Source of the DNA: Inquilinus sp. Marseille-Q2685
Lineage (GTDB): Bacteria; Pseudomonadota; Alphaproteobacteria; DSM-16000; Inquilinaceae
Direction of reading: 5' to 3'
Length of the DNA stretch: 64,000 bases
NCBI RefSeq assembly: GCF_916619195.1
Contig: NZ_CAKAKL010000004.1
Location: 1 to 64,000 of the forward strand
The position numbers and the translations under genes are program-made. The notes under the pieces were generated by a model. That model saw only the letters and a program-made list of their open reading frames with translations. It was not told the origin of the DNA and did no database searches. Below are positions 17,730-26,837 of the stretch, piece after piece (within the stretch, counting starts at the first letter, position 1; every line of letters begins with the position of its first letter).

Positions 17730-18803
17730 GTGCGTGAATACGCCATCGCAGCCATCCCCGCCGACGGCATCGGCCCCGAGGTGATCGCCGCCGGCATCAC
17801 GGTGCTGGAGGCGCTGCAGCAGCGGCTCGGCGACGTCCGGTTCGAGGTGACGACCTTCGACTGGGGATCGGACCACTACAAGCGCCACGGCGCCATGATG
17901 CCGGCGGACGGGCTGGAGATCCTGAAGCCGTTCGACGCGATCTATTTCGGCGCGGTCGGCGCGCCGGACGTGCCGGACCACATCACCCTTTGGGGCCTGC
18001 GGCTGCCGATCTGCCAGGGCTTCGACCAGTACGCCAATGTCCGGCCGACGCGGATCCTGCCCGGCATCACCTCGCCGCTGCGCCATGCCGGCCCCGGCGA
18101 CCTGGACTGGGTGATCGTGCGCGAGAACTCCGAAGGCGAGTATTCCGGCCATGGCGGCCGGGCCCATCGCGGCCTGCCCGAGGAAGTCGGCACCGAGGTC
18201 GCGATCTTCACCCGGGTCGGCGTCACCCGGATCATGCGCTATGCCTTCCGGCTGGCGCAGGCGCGCCCGCGCAAGCTGCTGACCGTGGTCACCAAGTCGA
18301 ACGCCCAGCGCCACGGCATGGTGATGTGGGACGAGATCGCGGCCGAGGTCGCGGGGGAATTCCCCGATGTCACCTGGGACAAGATGCTGGTCGATGCCAT
18401 GACGGTGCGGATGACGCTGAAGCCGCGGAGCCTCGACACCATCGTCGCGACCAACCTGCATGCCGACATCCTGTCCGACCTGGCCGGCGCGCTGGCCGGC
18501 AGCCTGGGCGTGGCGCCGACCGCCAACATCGATCCGGAGCGGCGCTTCCCGTCGATGTTCGAGCCGATCCACGGCTCGGCCTTCGACATCACCGGCAAGG
18601 GCATCGCCAACCCGGTCGCCAGCTTCTGGACCGCGGCCCAGATGCTGGAGCATCTCGGCGAGCGCGAGGCGGCCGAGCGGCTGATGCGCGCGGTCGAGCG
18701 GGTGACCGCGGCCGGGATCCTGACCCCGGATGTCGGCGGCACCGCGACGACCAAGGAGGTCACCGACGCTGTGGTCGACGCGATCTACAGCTCGAACGTC
18801 TGA
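17730..18803 (+). CDS. Tartrate / D-malate dehydrogenase (decarboxylating)
   Basis: A 357-residue member of the isocitrate/isopropylmalate dehydrogenase family. AAIPADGIGPEVIAAG opens the fold; LWGLRLPICQGFDQYANVRP is the substrate segment typical of tartrate and D-malate dehydrogenases rather than LeuB; NLHADILSDLAGALAGSLG and FEPIHGSAFDITGKGIANP supply metal and NAD contacts. It would convert D-malate (or tartrate) to pyruvate-level products with NAD. The GTG start at 17730 has GGAG 8 bases upstream. The 3-prime end overlaps the convergent AraC gene by 19 bp. Confidence 0.88.
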   Translation: MREYAIAAIPADGIGPEVIAAGITVLEALQQRLGDVRFEVTTFDWGSDHYKRHGAMMPADGLEILKPFDAIYFGAVGAPDVPDHITLWGLRLPICQGFDQYANVRPTRILPGITSPLRHAGPGDLDWVIVRENSEGEYSGHGGRAHRGLPEEVGTEVAIFTRVGVTRIMRYAFRLAQARPRKLLTVVTKSNAQRHGMVMWDEIAAEVAGEFPDVTWDKMLVDAMTVRMTLKPRSLDTIVATNLHADILSDLAGALAGSLGVAPTANIDPERRFPSMFEPIHGSAFDITGKGIANPVASFWTAAQMLEHLGEREAAERLMRAVERVTAAGILTPDVGGTATTKEVTDAVVDAIYSSNV

Positions 18804-19807
18804 CCGTTGGCCGAGCCGGCGCGGATCGCTCCGGGCGACCGGCCGATCACCCGCTTGAAGGCCCGGCTGAACGCGGCCTGCGAGCCGTAGCCGAGGCGGT
18901 GGGCCGCGGCCTCGATCGGCATCCGGTCGCGGCCGATCCACTGCGCGGCCAGGCGCATCCGCAGGTCGGCGACGTAGCGCAGCGGGGTCAGGCCGGTGAC
19001 GGCCAGGAAGCGCTCGGCGAAGACCGAGCGCGAGGCGCCCATCTCCGCCGCCAGCTCGGCCACCGTCCAGTCGCGGCCGGGGTCGCGGTGCATGGCGGCG
19101 ATGACGCGGCCGAGGCGCGGGTCGCGCAGCGCCTCGATCCAGCCCTTGGCCTCGCCGCAGCCGCATTCGACCCAGCCGCGGACGATGGAGGCGGAGACGA
19201 CATCGGCCAGCCGTGCCAGGATCGCGGCGAAGCCGGCGCGCTCGTCGCAGGCCTCGCGTGCCATGGCTTCGAGCATCGGCAGGATCTCGGGGTAGCGGTT
19301 CAGCAGCGTGCCGACCAGCATCACCTCCGGCATCAGCGCCACCAGCGGGTGCATGCCGCCGAGGTCGAACTCCATGCAGCCGCTGAAGATCAGCATGCCC
19401 GAGCCCGGGTCGCAGCCCTCCGGACAGGCGCGGATGATGCGGACGCTCTGGCACAGCGTCTCGCCCTCGAAGCTGGAGATGTCGCGGCTGACCTGGTCGG
19501 GTGCGGACAGGATCTCGTGCGGCCCGCCGCGCGGCAGCAGCACGGCGTCGCCCGAGTTCAGCGTGTGCGGCGTCCCATCGGCGGTGCGCAGCACCACCGG
19601 GCCGCGGGCGACGAAGTGGAACTGGGCCCGGCCGGCGATGGTGCCGAAGCCGATGCCGAAGGGCGGCGCGATCGCGATCCGGCGGTAGTGCACCCCGAAC
19701 AGGCGCATGCCCAGCAGCAGCTCGCTGACCAAGTCGCCGGCGGGCCGCGGCGGAGGCTGGCGGGGTGTCGGCTGCTCGGATCGCGATTCGGACGGACGAT
19801 CAAACAT
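18785..19807 (-). CDS. AraC-family regulator with cupin_6 domain
   Basis: A 340-residue regulator: an N-terminal cupin_6 sensor domain (about 22-200; DLVSELLLGMRLFGVHYRRIAIAPPF, GDAVLLPRGGPHEIL) and a C-terminal AraC DNA-binding domain (about 230-330; WTVAELAAEMGASRSVFAERF and PIEAAAHRLGYGSQAAFSRAFKRVIGRSPG). It starts 87 bp from a divergent NepI-like exporter gene, which it most likely controls; AraC proteins of this class often face the exporter or oxidoreductase they regulate. The start is ATG 19807; the ribosome site is weak. Confidence 0.9.
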   Translation of the reverse strand: MFDRPSESRSEQPTPRQPPPRPAGDLVSELLLGMRLFGVHYRRIAIAPPFGIGFGTIAGRAQFHFVARGPVVLRTADGTPHTLNSGDAVLLPRGGPHEILSAPDQVSRDISSFEGETLCQSVRIIRACPEGCDPGSGMLIFSGCMEFDLGGMHPLVALMPEVMLVGTLLNRYPEILPMLEAMAREACDERAGFAAILARLADVVSASIVRGWVECGCGEAKGWIEALRDPRLGRVIAAMHRDPGRDWTVAELAAEMGASRSVFAERFLAVTGLTPLRYVADLRMRLAAQWIGRDRMPIEAAAHRLGYGSQAAFSRAFKRVIGRSPGAIRAGSANGQTFEL

Positions 19808-19894
19808 TCCGGAGTATCTGACATGGATCGTCCGGAGAGTCCATCCTACCTTCTGCTGCACTGCATCAAAACCTCTCTTTGAAGGATGGTCCCC

Positions 19895-21100
19895 ATGATC
19901 GAGGGAGCACAGCGGACGGGCGCGGCGCCGGCGCGGGAGGAGCCGGCCTGGGGCGCGGTGTTTTCGATGACGCTCGGCGTGTTCGGGCTGGTGACGGCGG
20001 AGTTCCTGCCGGCCAGCCTGCTGACGCCGATGGCGGCGGATCTCGGCGTCACCGAGGGCCTGGCCGGCCAGGCGGTGACGGCGACTGCGGTGGTGGCGCT
20101 GGTGACCAGCCTGCTGGTCTCGGCCGCGACCCGGCGGCTCGACCGGCGCTACGTGCTGCTGGCCTTCTCGATCCTGCTGACGGTGTCGAACCTGCTGGTC
20201 GCCTTCGCCCCCGGACTGCCCGCCCTGCTGCTGGCGCGGGTGCTGCTGGGCGTCGCGCTGGGCGGCTTCTGGACCATGGCGGCGGCGACGGTGATGCGGC
20301 TGGTGCCCGACGCGCTGATCCCCCGCGCCCTGTCGCTGCTGTTCAGCGGCGTCTCCGCCGCCACGGTCGCCGCCGCCCCGCTGGGCAGCTATTTCGGCGA
20401 CATCATCGGCTGGCGCGGCGTGTTCCTGATTGCGGCGGCGCTGGGGCTGCTGGCGCTGGCCGTGCAGTTCGCTACGCTGCCGCGCATGGCGCCGAACACG
20501 CGGACCAGCCTGCGCACCCTGGTCGAGGTGCTGGCCCGGCCGCAGGTCGGCTTCGGCATGCTGGCCGTGCTGCTGGTGTTCACCGGCCATTTCGCCTTCT
20601 TCACCTATATCCGGCCGTTCCTGGAGACCGTGACCGGCGTCGGCATCACCGGCGTCTCGGGCATCCTGCTGGGCTTCGGCATCGCCAATTTCCTGGGCAC
20701 CTTCCTGGGCGGCTTCCTGCTGGAGCGCAGCATGCGGCTGACCATGATGCTGATGCCGCTGACCATGGGCATCCTGGGCCTCGGCCTGGTGGCGGTGGGC
20801 GGCGGCGCGCCGGTGGCGAACACGGCGATGGTGGCGCTGTGGGGCGTGGCCTTCGGCGCGGTGCCGGTGGCTTGGTCGACCTGGCTGACCCGCACCGTGC
20901 CCGACGAGGCGGAGAGCGCCGGCGGCCTGCTGGTGGCGGCGGTGCAGCTGGCGATCGCCACCGGCGCCGCGGCCGGCGGCGCCATCTTCGACGTCAGCGG
21001 CGCGCTCGGCGTGTTCACCGCCGCCGGCTTCGTGCTGCTGGTGGCCGCGGTCATGATCCTGCTCGGCATCCGGCCGCGGACGGCGGCGGCGGCCGCCTGA
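19895..21100 (+). CDS. MFS efflux transporter, NepI (purine ribonucleoside) type
   Basis: A 401-residue 12-helix major facilitator. Segments such as TAEFLPASLLTPMAADLGVTEGLAGQ, DRRYVLLAFSILLT, LGGFWTMAAATVMRLVP and ATVAAAPLGSYFGDIIGWR closely follow E. coli NepI as I remember it, so export of purine ribonucleosides or analogues is the best guess. ATG 19895 is preferred (GAAGGA 8 bases upstream) over ATG 19886. It is divergent from the AraC regulator. The link to the nearby deaminases is suggestive only. Confidence 0.85.
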   Translation: MIEGAQRTGAAPAREEPAWGAVFSMTLGVFGLVTAEFLPASLLTPMAADLGVTEGLAGQAVTATAVVALVTSLLVSAATRRLDRRYVLLAFSILLTVSNLLVAFAPGLPALLLARVLLGVALGGFWTMAAATVMRLVPDALIPRALSLLFSGVSAATVAAAPLGSYFGDIIGWRGVFLIAAALGLLALAVQFATLPRMAPNTRTSLRTLVEVLARPQVGFGMLAVLLVFTGHFAFFTYIRPFLETVTGVGITGVSGILLGFGIANFLGTFLGGFLLERSMRLTMMLMPLTMGILGLGLVAVGGGAPVANTAMVALWGVAFGAVPVAWSTWLTRTVPDEAESAGGLLVAAVQLAIATGAAAGGAIFDVSGALGVFTAAGFVLLVAAVMILLGIRPRTAAAAA

Positions 21101-21107
21101 CGGAAGC

Positions 21108-21977
21108 TCAGCGGGGCTGATCGGCTACCATCAGGTCGGCCATGCCGATCAGCCCGGCATCGTGACCCAGGGCGGCCGGGCGCAGCGGCAGGCGGAACTG
21201 CCGTGGCTCGGCCGCCAGCGCAAGCTCAACCCGGCTGAGGAACCCGTCGGCCAGGCCGACGCCGCCGCCAATCACGGCGAGGTCGAGATCCAGCGCCGCC
21301 TTCAGATCGGCCAGCAGCCGGGCGATGGCGGCGGCGGCGCGGTCGATCAGCGCCGAGGCCGTCGGGTCCGTCTCCGCCCGCCGGAACAGGCTCGGCGTGT
21401 CCACCTCTTCTCCGAAAGCCTCCGTCGCCGCGGCGGCGAGAGCCCTGCCGGAAGCCACGGCCTCGACGCAGCCGCGCCTTCCGCAGCCGCAGAGCGGCCC
21501 GTCCGGCACCGCCACGACATGGCCGAGATGCCCGGCCAAGCCGCCCGGCCCGACCCGCAGCCGCCCGTCCAGCACCAGCCCGCCGCCGACGCCGGTCGAG
21601 ACGGTCAGGAACACCGTCGAGCCGACGCCCTGCGCGGCACCGTCGCGGAACTCCCCCCAGGCTGCGGCCTGGGCGTCATTCACCGCCCGCACCGTCACCC
21701 CGAGCCGGTCCTGCAGCGCCGCGACCAGAGGCGAGTCCGGCGGCACCGGCAGGGTGCCGGGGTTGGTGGCGGAGAGTCGGCCGTCACGCACCAGGCCGGT
21801 GGTGGCGACACCGACCGGCCCGTCGGCCCAGCCGGCCACCAGGGCGGCGACGGCCTCGACCAGACTTTCGAACCTTCCGTCGCGCGGCGTCGGCGCTTGG
21901 CGCCGCTCCAGCACTTTGGCGCCGGCCACCCGGGCGGCGGCGATCTTGGTCCCGCCGAGATCGACGACGGTGGTCAT
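21108..21977 (-). CDS. nanK: ROK-family N-acetylmannosamine kinase
   Basis: A 289-residue sugar kinase. DLGGTKIAAARV is the phosphate-binding segment; VNDAQAAAWGEFRDGAA, STGVGGGLVLDGRL and the ROK zinc signature GHLGHVVAVPDGPLCGCGRRGC are intact. The name NanK (ManNAc to ManNAc-6-P) comes from the shared operon with nanE. It is last in the minus-strand operon, after the RpiR gene and a repeat-containing gap of 189 bp. Confidence 0.88.
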   Translation of the reverse strand: MTTVVDLGGTKIAAARVAGAKVLERRQAPTPRDGRFESLVEAVAALVAGWADGPVGVATTGLVRDGRLSATNPGTLPVPPDSPLVAALQDRLGVTVRAVNDAQAAAWGEFRDGAAQGVGSTVFLTVSTGVGGGLVLDGRLRVGPGGLAGHLGHVVAVPDGPLCGCGRRGCVEAVASGRALAAAATEAFGEEVDTPSLFRRAETDPTASALIDRAAAAIARLLADLKAALDLDLAVIGGGVGLADGFLSRVELALAAEPRQFRLPLRPAALGHDAGLIGMADLMVADQPR

Positions 21978-22012
21978 CGGGGTCCTTCAGCTCCCAGGCA
22001 AACCCCTTCCAA

Positions 22013-22126
22013 ACTCCCCTCCCCTTGCGGGAGGGGGTGGAGAGAGGGTTTGCCCGGGGACGAATCCCCGCCTTCTGCTCCAACGGCACGAGCCCCTCCC
22101 TTCCCCTCCCGCAAGGGAGGGGGAGA
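22013..22126. repeat. Palindromic repeat inside the nan operon
   Basis: The gap between the RpiR and nanK genes is filled by a G/C palindromic element: CCCCTTGCGGGAGG near 22021-22034 and, inverted, CCTCCCGCAAGGGAGG at about 22106-22121, with a CGGGGACGAATCCCCG hairpin (22056-22071) between. The same CCCTCCC/GGGAGGG theme is seen at 58949-59092 and weakly at 127-149. A dispersed palindromic element within an operon may attenuate nanK or stabilise the upstream message. Confidence 0.6.
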
Positions 22127-22166
22127 GTAAGAAGGAAGCGTCGGTGCGAAACCGGCTATCCCCATC

Positions 22167-23012
22167 TCAATACCCACGATCGGCCACGCTCTGCGCGGTG
22201 CGGCGGATGGCGTCGCGGGCGCCGGGATCGCGGTCGGCGATGGTCTCGAACAGCATGTCGACGATCACCAGTTGGCTGATCTTCGAGGCCAGCGCCCCGC
22301 CGGTCAGCGGCGTCTCCGGCGCCGAGGCCAGCAGCACCACATCGGCCAGGCCGGTCAGCGGGCTCTTGGTGCGGTTGGTGATCGCCGCCAGGAAAGCGCC
22401 CGCCTCCTTCGCCAGCGTCGCGGCGCGGACCACGTCGAGGGTGGAGCCGGAGCTGGAGACCGCCAGCGCCACATCACCCTGCCCCAGCGCCGCGGTCGCC
22501 ATCGCCGCCATATGCGGATCGTCATGCGCCACCGCCTGCAGCCCGATCCGGGCCAGCTTGTACTGGGCGTAGCGCGCGGTGATGGCCGAGGCGCCGACGC
22601 CGAACACCAGCACGCGACGCGCGGCCCTGAGGCGGTCGGCCACCGCCTCCACAGCCGCCGGGTCCAGCAGGGCCTCGGTCTGGCGCAGCGCGTCGACGGC
22701 CCGGTCGACGATGCGGAACAGTGCGTGCCGCCCCGCCTCTTCCGCCCGCGCCGGCTGGGCTGAGGCCAGTTCCGTCGCCAGCGCCAGCTTGAAGCCCTGG
22801 AAGCTGGGGAAGCCCTGCTCGCGGCAGAAGCGGATCACCGAGGCCTCGGAGGAGCCGGAGGCCTCGGCCAGCTCGGTCACGGTCTGCGACAGCACCCGCT
22901 CCGGTCCGTCCAGCACGTAGTCGCCGATCCGGCCCAGCGCCGGCGACAGGCCGGGATTGGCCGCCCGCAGGCTGGCCAGCACCTTGCGGCCGATGGTCGG
23001 GATCTCGCTCAT
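22167..23012 (-). CDS. RpiR/MurR-family regulator of amino sugar use
   Basis: A 281-residue regulator with an N-terminal HTH_6 domain (LSQTVTELAEASGSSEASVIRFCREQGFPSFQGFK) and a C-terminal SIS sugar-phosphate domain (VLVFGVGASAITARYAQYKLARIG, LAVSSSGSTLDVVRAA). SIS domains of this group sense sugar phosphates; ManNAc-6-P or GlcNAc-6-P would fit the operon. It lies 9 bp after the second permease gene, so it should autoregulate the operon, probably through the inverted repeat upstream of nanE. Confidence 0.88.
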   Translation of the reverse strand: MSEIPTIGRKVLASLRAANPGLSPALGRIGDYVLDGPERVLSQTVTELAEASGSSEASVIRFCREQGFPSFQGFKLALATELASAQPARAEEAGRHALFRIVDRAVDALRQTEALLDPAAVEAVADRLRAARRVLVFGVGASAITARYAQYKLARIGLQAVAHDDPHMAAMATAALGQGDVALAVSSSGSTLDVVRAATLAKEAGAFLAAITNRTKSPLTGLADVVLLASAPETPLTGGALASKISQLVIVDMLFETIADRDPGARDAIRRTAQSVADRGY

Positions 23013-23021
23013 CGCTACAGT

Positions 23022-23843
23022 CTACCCCTTTACCGCGCCGGCCAGCATCGCCCGGCCGAGATAACGGTAGCTGACGAGGCCGAGCAAGAGCGGCGGCAGC
23101 ACGCTGAGCATCATCGCCGCCGCTGTGGCGCCCCATTTCACGCCCCAGGAGGTGATGAAGAAGGTGGCGCCGACCGTCACCGGCACGGCGCTGCGGGTGG
23201 TCAGGATCAGGCCGAACAGGAACTCGTTCCAGCTGTAGATGAAGCTGAGAATGGCGACCGCCACCAGCACCGGCCGGGCCAGCGGCAGCACGATGTGGCG
23301 CAGCACGGCGAAGGTGGAGGCGCCGTCGACCCGGGCCGCCTCCTCGATTTCCTGCGGCAGGTCCTGCAGGAATCCCACCAGCAGGATCAGCGCCAGCGGC
23401 AGGTTGATGATGCAGGAGATCAGGGCGAGGCCGAGGCGGGTGTCGAGCAGGCCCAGCGCCTGGTACAGCAGGTAGAAGGGGATGGCGAAGATCACCAGCG
23501 GCAGCGCCCGCAGGTTGGTGACCACCGGCAGGATCGTCTTCGTCCCCTTCCCCAGCTTCGCCATGGCATAGGCGGCCGGCACGCCGAGGCCGAGCGCCAG
23601 CACCGTGCCGCCGAGAGCGATGACGGTCGAGTTCAGGAGATAGTGCGGGAAGTCCAGCGCCGGGTTGGTCAGCACCGTGGCGTAGTGCTCCAGCGTCGGC
23701 GCGAACAGCCAGACCGGCGGGTAGGCATTGATGTCGAGCGTCGTCTTCAGCGAGGTCAGCAGCGTGACGATCACCGGAATGTTGAGGACGATTACCGCCA
23801 GCAGGAACACGGCCCAGCGCAGCCCGGCGACGAGGCAGGTCAT
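23022..23843 (-). CDS. Carbohydrate ABC permease (MalG/UgpE class)
   Basis: A 273-residue permease with six helices and the EAA-type loop EEAARVDGASTFAVLRHIVLPLARPVL. It begins MTCLVAGLRWAVFLLAVIVL. ATG 23843 overlaps the stop of the first permease (ATGA). It pairs with the MalF-class permease and the binding protein for import of a sugar, most likely ManNAc or sialic acid by context. Confidence 0.92.
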   Translation of the reverse strand: MTCLVAGLRWAVFLLAVIVLNIPVIVTLLTSLKTTLDINAYPPVWLFAPTLEHYATVLTNPALDFPHYLLNSTVIALGGTVLALGLGVPAAYAMAKLGKGTKTILPVVTNLRALPLVIFAIPFYLLYQALGLLDTRLGLALISCIINLPLALILLVGFLQDLPQEIEEAARVDGASTFAVLRHIVLPLARPVLVAVAILSFIYSWNEFLFGLILTTRSAVPVTVGATFFITSWGVKWGATAAAMMLSVLPPLLLGLVSYRYLGRAMLAGAVKG

Positions 23844-24733
23844 CGCCGCGATCCCTTCAGCATCTGCGCCATCAGCAGGCGCAGCAGCACCACCGAGGCC
23901 AGAAGCAGCAGCATCGACGCGGCGACCGCGGAGCCGATCCGCTCCTGCTGGAAGAAGGTGCGGTAGATGTAGATCGACAGGCTCTGGGTCAGCGTGCCCG
24001 GGCCGCCGCCGGTCAGCACATAGATGTGGTCGAACACCCGGAAGCTGTCGATGAAGCGGATGAAGCCGGTGATCGCCAGCGCCGGCACCATCAGCGGCAG
24101 GGTGATGCGGCGGAACACCGACCAGGACCCGGCGCCGTCGATCCGCGCGGCCTCCACCAGCTCGCCCGGGATCGCCTGGTAGGCGGTCAGCAGCGCCAGG
24201 ACCGCGAAGGGCGTCCATTGCAGCACCTCGATCACCGCGACGGTGGTGAAGGCCCAGTCGACGCCCAGCAGATTGTCCGAGAACCCGACCATCTGCAGGT
24301 ATTGCGGGATCACCCCGACGAAGTCGTTCAGCATCAGCCGGTACATCACGCCGAGCAGCGCCGGTGACACCATCATCGGCAGCAGCAGGAAGGCCATCAG
24401 CCAGCGCCGCCTCGCGATCAGCGGGTCGAGCGCCACCACCAGGGCGAAGCCGAGCAGCAGCTGCGCCGCGGTGACCACGACAGCGAAGCGGGCGGAGAAG
24501 CCGACCGCGCCCCAGAAGGCCGGGTCGGCCAGCACCGCGCGGTAGTTATCGAGCCCGACCCAGCGCGGCGACCACAGGCCGGTGAAGCGCACCTCGCTGA
24601 GGCTGTAGACCAGGTTGGCGACGGCCGGGAAGCCGAGCAGCGCCGCCAGGAAGAGGAGCAGCGGCCCGAGCAGCCACAGCCCATCCCAGCGCCCCTCATA
24701 GGGCCGGCGCCCGGCCCCTGCCGTCGAGGCCAT
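23840..24733 (-). CDS. Carbohydrate ABC permease (MalF/UgpA class)
   Basis: A 297-residue permease. Helices start at LLGPLLLFLAALLGFPAVANLVYSL; the coupling loop is VEAARIDGAGSWSVFRRITLPLMVPAL. Start and stop codons overlap the neighbouring genes (1 and 4 bp), so translation of the transport genes is tightly coupled. No ATPase gene is found in this operon; the ATP-binding subunit must be encoded elsewhere, as in MsmX/UgpC-type sharing. Confidence 0.92.
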   Translation of the reverse strand: MASTAGAGRRPYEGRWDGLWLLGPLLLFLAALLGFPAVANLVYSLSEVRFTGLWSPRWVGLDNYRAVLADPAFWGAVGFSARFAVVVTAAQLLLGFALVVALDPLIARRRWLMAFLLLPMMVSPALLGVMYRLMLNDFVGVIPQYLQMVGFSDNLLGVDWAFTTVAVIEVLQWTPFAVLALLTAYQAIPGELVEAARIDGAGSWSVFRRITLPLMVPALAITGFIRFIDSFRVFDHIYVLTGGGPGTLTQSLSIYIYRTFFQQERIGSAVAASMLLLLASVVLLRLLMAQMLKGSRR

Positions 24734-26058
24734 CAGCCCTTGATCCGCTCGGCCATGCCCTCGGCCGCCTGCTTCAGCGCGGTGTCGAGGTCGATCTGCC
24801 CGGCCCAGAAGGCGGAGAACTTCTCGGCCAGCACCTCGTAGACCGGCACGGCATAGGCGGCGGTGCCGCCGGTGACGACGAAGCCGGTCCGGTCGACGAA
24901 ATCGCCGACCAGCGGGAACTCCGGCCGCGCCGACGCCATCGCCTTCAGGATCTCCGGCACCGGCGGTGTGCCGCCGGCCTGGGCGTAGACGGTCAACGCG
25001 TCCTTGCCGGCCAGCCAGGCCAGGAATTTACCGGCGTCTTCCTTGTTCTTCGAGGCCTTGTTCAGGCCGATGCCGAGGGAATGGACATGGCTCTTGTGCC
25101 CGGCGCTGCCGGCCGGCAGCGGGGCCAGGCCGATCTTGCCGGCGACGGCGGGCGACTTCGTCGGGTCGTTCAGCTCGTTATAGGCCGCGTTCCACTGCAG
25201 CATGGTGGCGGCCTGGCCGGCCTGGAAGGCGGCGTTGGCCTCCGGATACTCGTAGCTGATCGACCCCGGCGGCGTCGCCTTGGCGTCGATCAGGGTCTTG
25301 TAGACCTGCAGGCCGGTGCGGGCGGCCGGGCCGTCGATCGCCGGCTTGCCGTCGGCCAGCCAGTCACCGCCATTCGACACCAGGGCCGCCTGCCACAGCA
25401 TGATGTTGAAGATCAGGTTCTTCATCTGCAGCACGGTGCCGAAGCGGGTCGGGCTGTCCGAATTCTCGGCGGCGCTGAAGAACAGGGCGGCGGCGATCCA
25501 GTCGTCCCAGGTCCAGTCGTCCGGTGCCTTGGGCGCCATCTCCTTTCCGAGCTTCTCCCTGGCGATCTCGGCGTAGCGCTTCTGCCATTCGGCGTCGGAC
25601 AGCAGGCGGTCGACCAGGTCCTTGCGATAGTAGAGGAAATGCACCGAGATGTCGGTCGGCACGCCGTACAGCTTGCCGTCCAGGGTCAGGGACTGCAGCG
25701 CCACCGGCGCGAAGGCTGTCTTGGCCCCGGCCGGCACCTGGTCATCGATCGTTTCGAGATAGGGCGCGTAGCGGCCGAGCGTGTAGGTGGTGACCAGCGC
25801 CAGGTCGAACTCGCTCGAACCCGCCGCGAGATCCGCCTGCTCCTTCTCGAAATAGCCCTGGCGGCTGAACAGCAGCTGCTTGACGGTGATGCCGTCGGAC
25901 CTGCCCGGCCCGGCATTGTAGGCGTCGAGCACCTTCTGCATCGCCTCGCTCTCCGGCCCCGGCCAGAACAGCAGCGTCACCTCGCCCGCCATGGCGACGG
26001 AGGACAGGAACGGCAAGGCCAGCCCGGCCAGAAGGGTCTTGCACAGAATGGTCGTCAT
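24733..26058 (-). CDS. Extracellular sugar-binding protein (ABC, family 1)
   Basis: A 441-residue binding protein with a Sec leader (TILCKTLLAGLALPFLSSVAMA, cut before GE) and the SBP_bac_1 fold: VTLLFWPGPESEAMQKVLDAYN, LYGVPTDISVHFLYYRKDL, AGQAATMLQWNAAYNEL. The family takes up mono- to oligosaccharides; ManNAc or sialic acid is inferred from nanE and nanK. It lies 36 bp after nanE. Confidence 0.9.
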   Translation of the reverse strand: MTTILCKTLLAGLALPFLSSVAMAGEVTLLFWPGPESEAMQKVLDAYNAGPGRSDGITVKQLLFSRQGYFEKEQADLAAGSSEFDLALVTTYTLGRYAPYLETIDDQVPAGAKTAFAPVALQSLTLDGKLYGVPTDISVHFLYYRKDLVDRLLSDAEWQKRYAEIAREKLGKEMAPKAPDDWTWDDWIAAALFFSAAENSDSPTRFGTVLQMKNLIFNIMLWQAALVSNGGDWLADGKPAIDGPAARTGLQVYKTLIDAKATPPGSISYEYPEANAAFQAGQAATMLQWNAAYNELNDPTKSPAVAGKIGLAPLPAGSAGHKSHVHSLGIGLNKASKNKEDAGKFLAWLAGKDALTVYAQAGGTPPVPEILKAMASARPEFPLVGDFVDRTGFVVTGGTAAYAVPVYEVLAEKFSAFWAGQIDLDTALKQAAEGMAERIKG

Positions 26059-26094
26059 CGTTTGCCCCCTGTTTGTCTTGATTGAAGGATGCCC

Positions 26095-26781
26095 TCAGCC
26101 CGCGCCGAGGGCCTCGAGGAACCAGCGCGTCACATGTTCCGGCCGGGTGATGGCCGAGCCGGCGACCACCGCATGCGCCCCCGCGGCCAGGGCCGAGGCG
26201 GCATGCTCCGGCGTCCGCACATTGCCCTCGGCAATCACGGTGAAGCCATCGGCGGCGAGATCGGCGACCAGGGCCAGGTCCGGCTCGGTCGGCTCCGGCC
26301 CCACGACATAGCCGGCGAGGGTCGAGGCGACGATGTCGGCCCCGGCCGCCGCGGCCGCCCGGCCTTCGGCCCGGGTCGAGACATCGGCCATGGCGATGCG
26401 GCCATGGCCGTGGATGCGCGCCACCAGATCGGCCACCGCGACCGGCCGGACGCGGTCGGTGGCGTCAAAGGCGATGATCTCGGCCCCCGCTTCGGCCAGC
26501 GCGTCGACATCGGCGAGGTGCGGCGTGATCCGCACCAGGCTGCCGGCCAGGTCGGTCTTGACGATGCCGATCACCGGCACGCCCGCGATGCGGCAGACCG
26601 CGGCGACACGCTCCACCCCCTCGATCCGCAGGCCGGCGGCGCCGGCGCCGACCACGGCCCGGGCCAGCGCTACCACGAATTCGGTGCGGTCGAGCGGCCC
26701 GCCCACCACCGGCTGACAGGACACGATCAGCCGGCCGCGCAGGCGGCCGAGGACGGCGGAGACGAAGGCGGCGTCGATCAT
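26095..26781 (-). CDS. nanE: N-acylglucosamine-6-phosphate (ManNAc-6-P) 2-epimerase
   Basis: A 228-residue TIM-barrel protein of the NanE family: RGRLIVSCQPVVGGPLD, AGLRIEGVERVAAVC, PVIGIVKTDL, IIAFDATDR, IAMADVST, DIVASTLAGY and VIAEGNVRTPEHA are all recognisable. It turns ManNAc-6-P into GlcNAc-6-P, feeding amino sugar catabolism. ATG 26781 starts right at the conserved N-terminus. First gene of the operon. The lyase nanA, nagA and nagB are not in the window. Confidence 0.9.
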   Translation of the reverse strand: MIDAAFVSAVLGRLRGRLIVSCQPVVGGPLDRTEFVVALARAVVGAGAAGLRIEGVERVAAVCRIAGVPVIGIVKTDLAGSLVRITPHLADVDALAEAGAEIIAFDATDRVRPVAVADLVARIHGHGRIAMADVSTRAEGRAAAAAGADIVASTLAGYVVGPEPTEPDLALVADLAADGFTVIAEGNVRTPEHAASALAAGAHAVVAGSAITRPEHVTRWFLEALGAG

Positions 26782-26805
26782 GCCTCTATCCTGGCCGGGA
26801 TGGAG

Positions 26806-26837
26806 ATTTTTATCAATATGAATTCTAAGATGAAAAT
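26806..26837. promoter_or_regulatory. Inverted repeat upstream of nanE, candidate RpiR operator
   Basis: Arms ATTTTTATC (26806-26814) and GATGAAAAT (26829-26837) match at 8 of 9 positions as an inverted repeat with a 14-bp centre. They lie 25-56 bp upstream of the nanE start, in an A+T-rich promoter area, where a repressor would act. Assignment to the RpiR regulator of the operon is inference. Confidence 0.4.

Noticed and set aside
22013-22126. CRISPR-like repeats in the nan operon gap and at 58949-59092
   Set aside because: The copies are inverted and irregularly spaced, without uniform spacers; they are palindromic elements.
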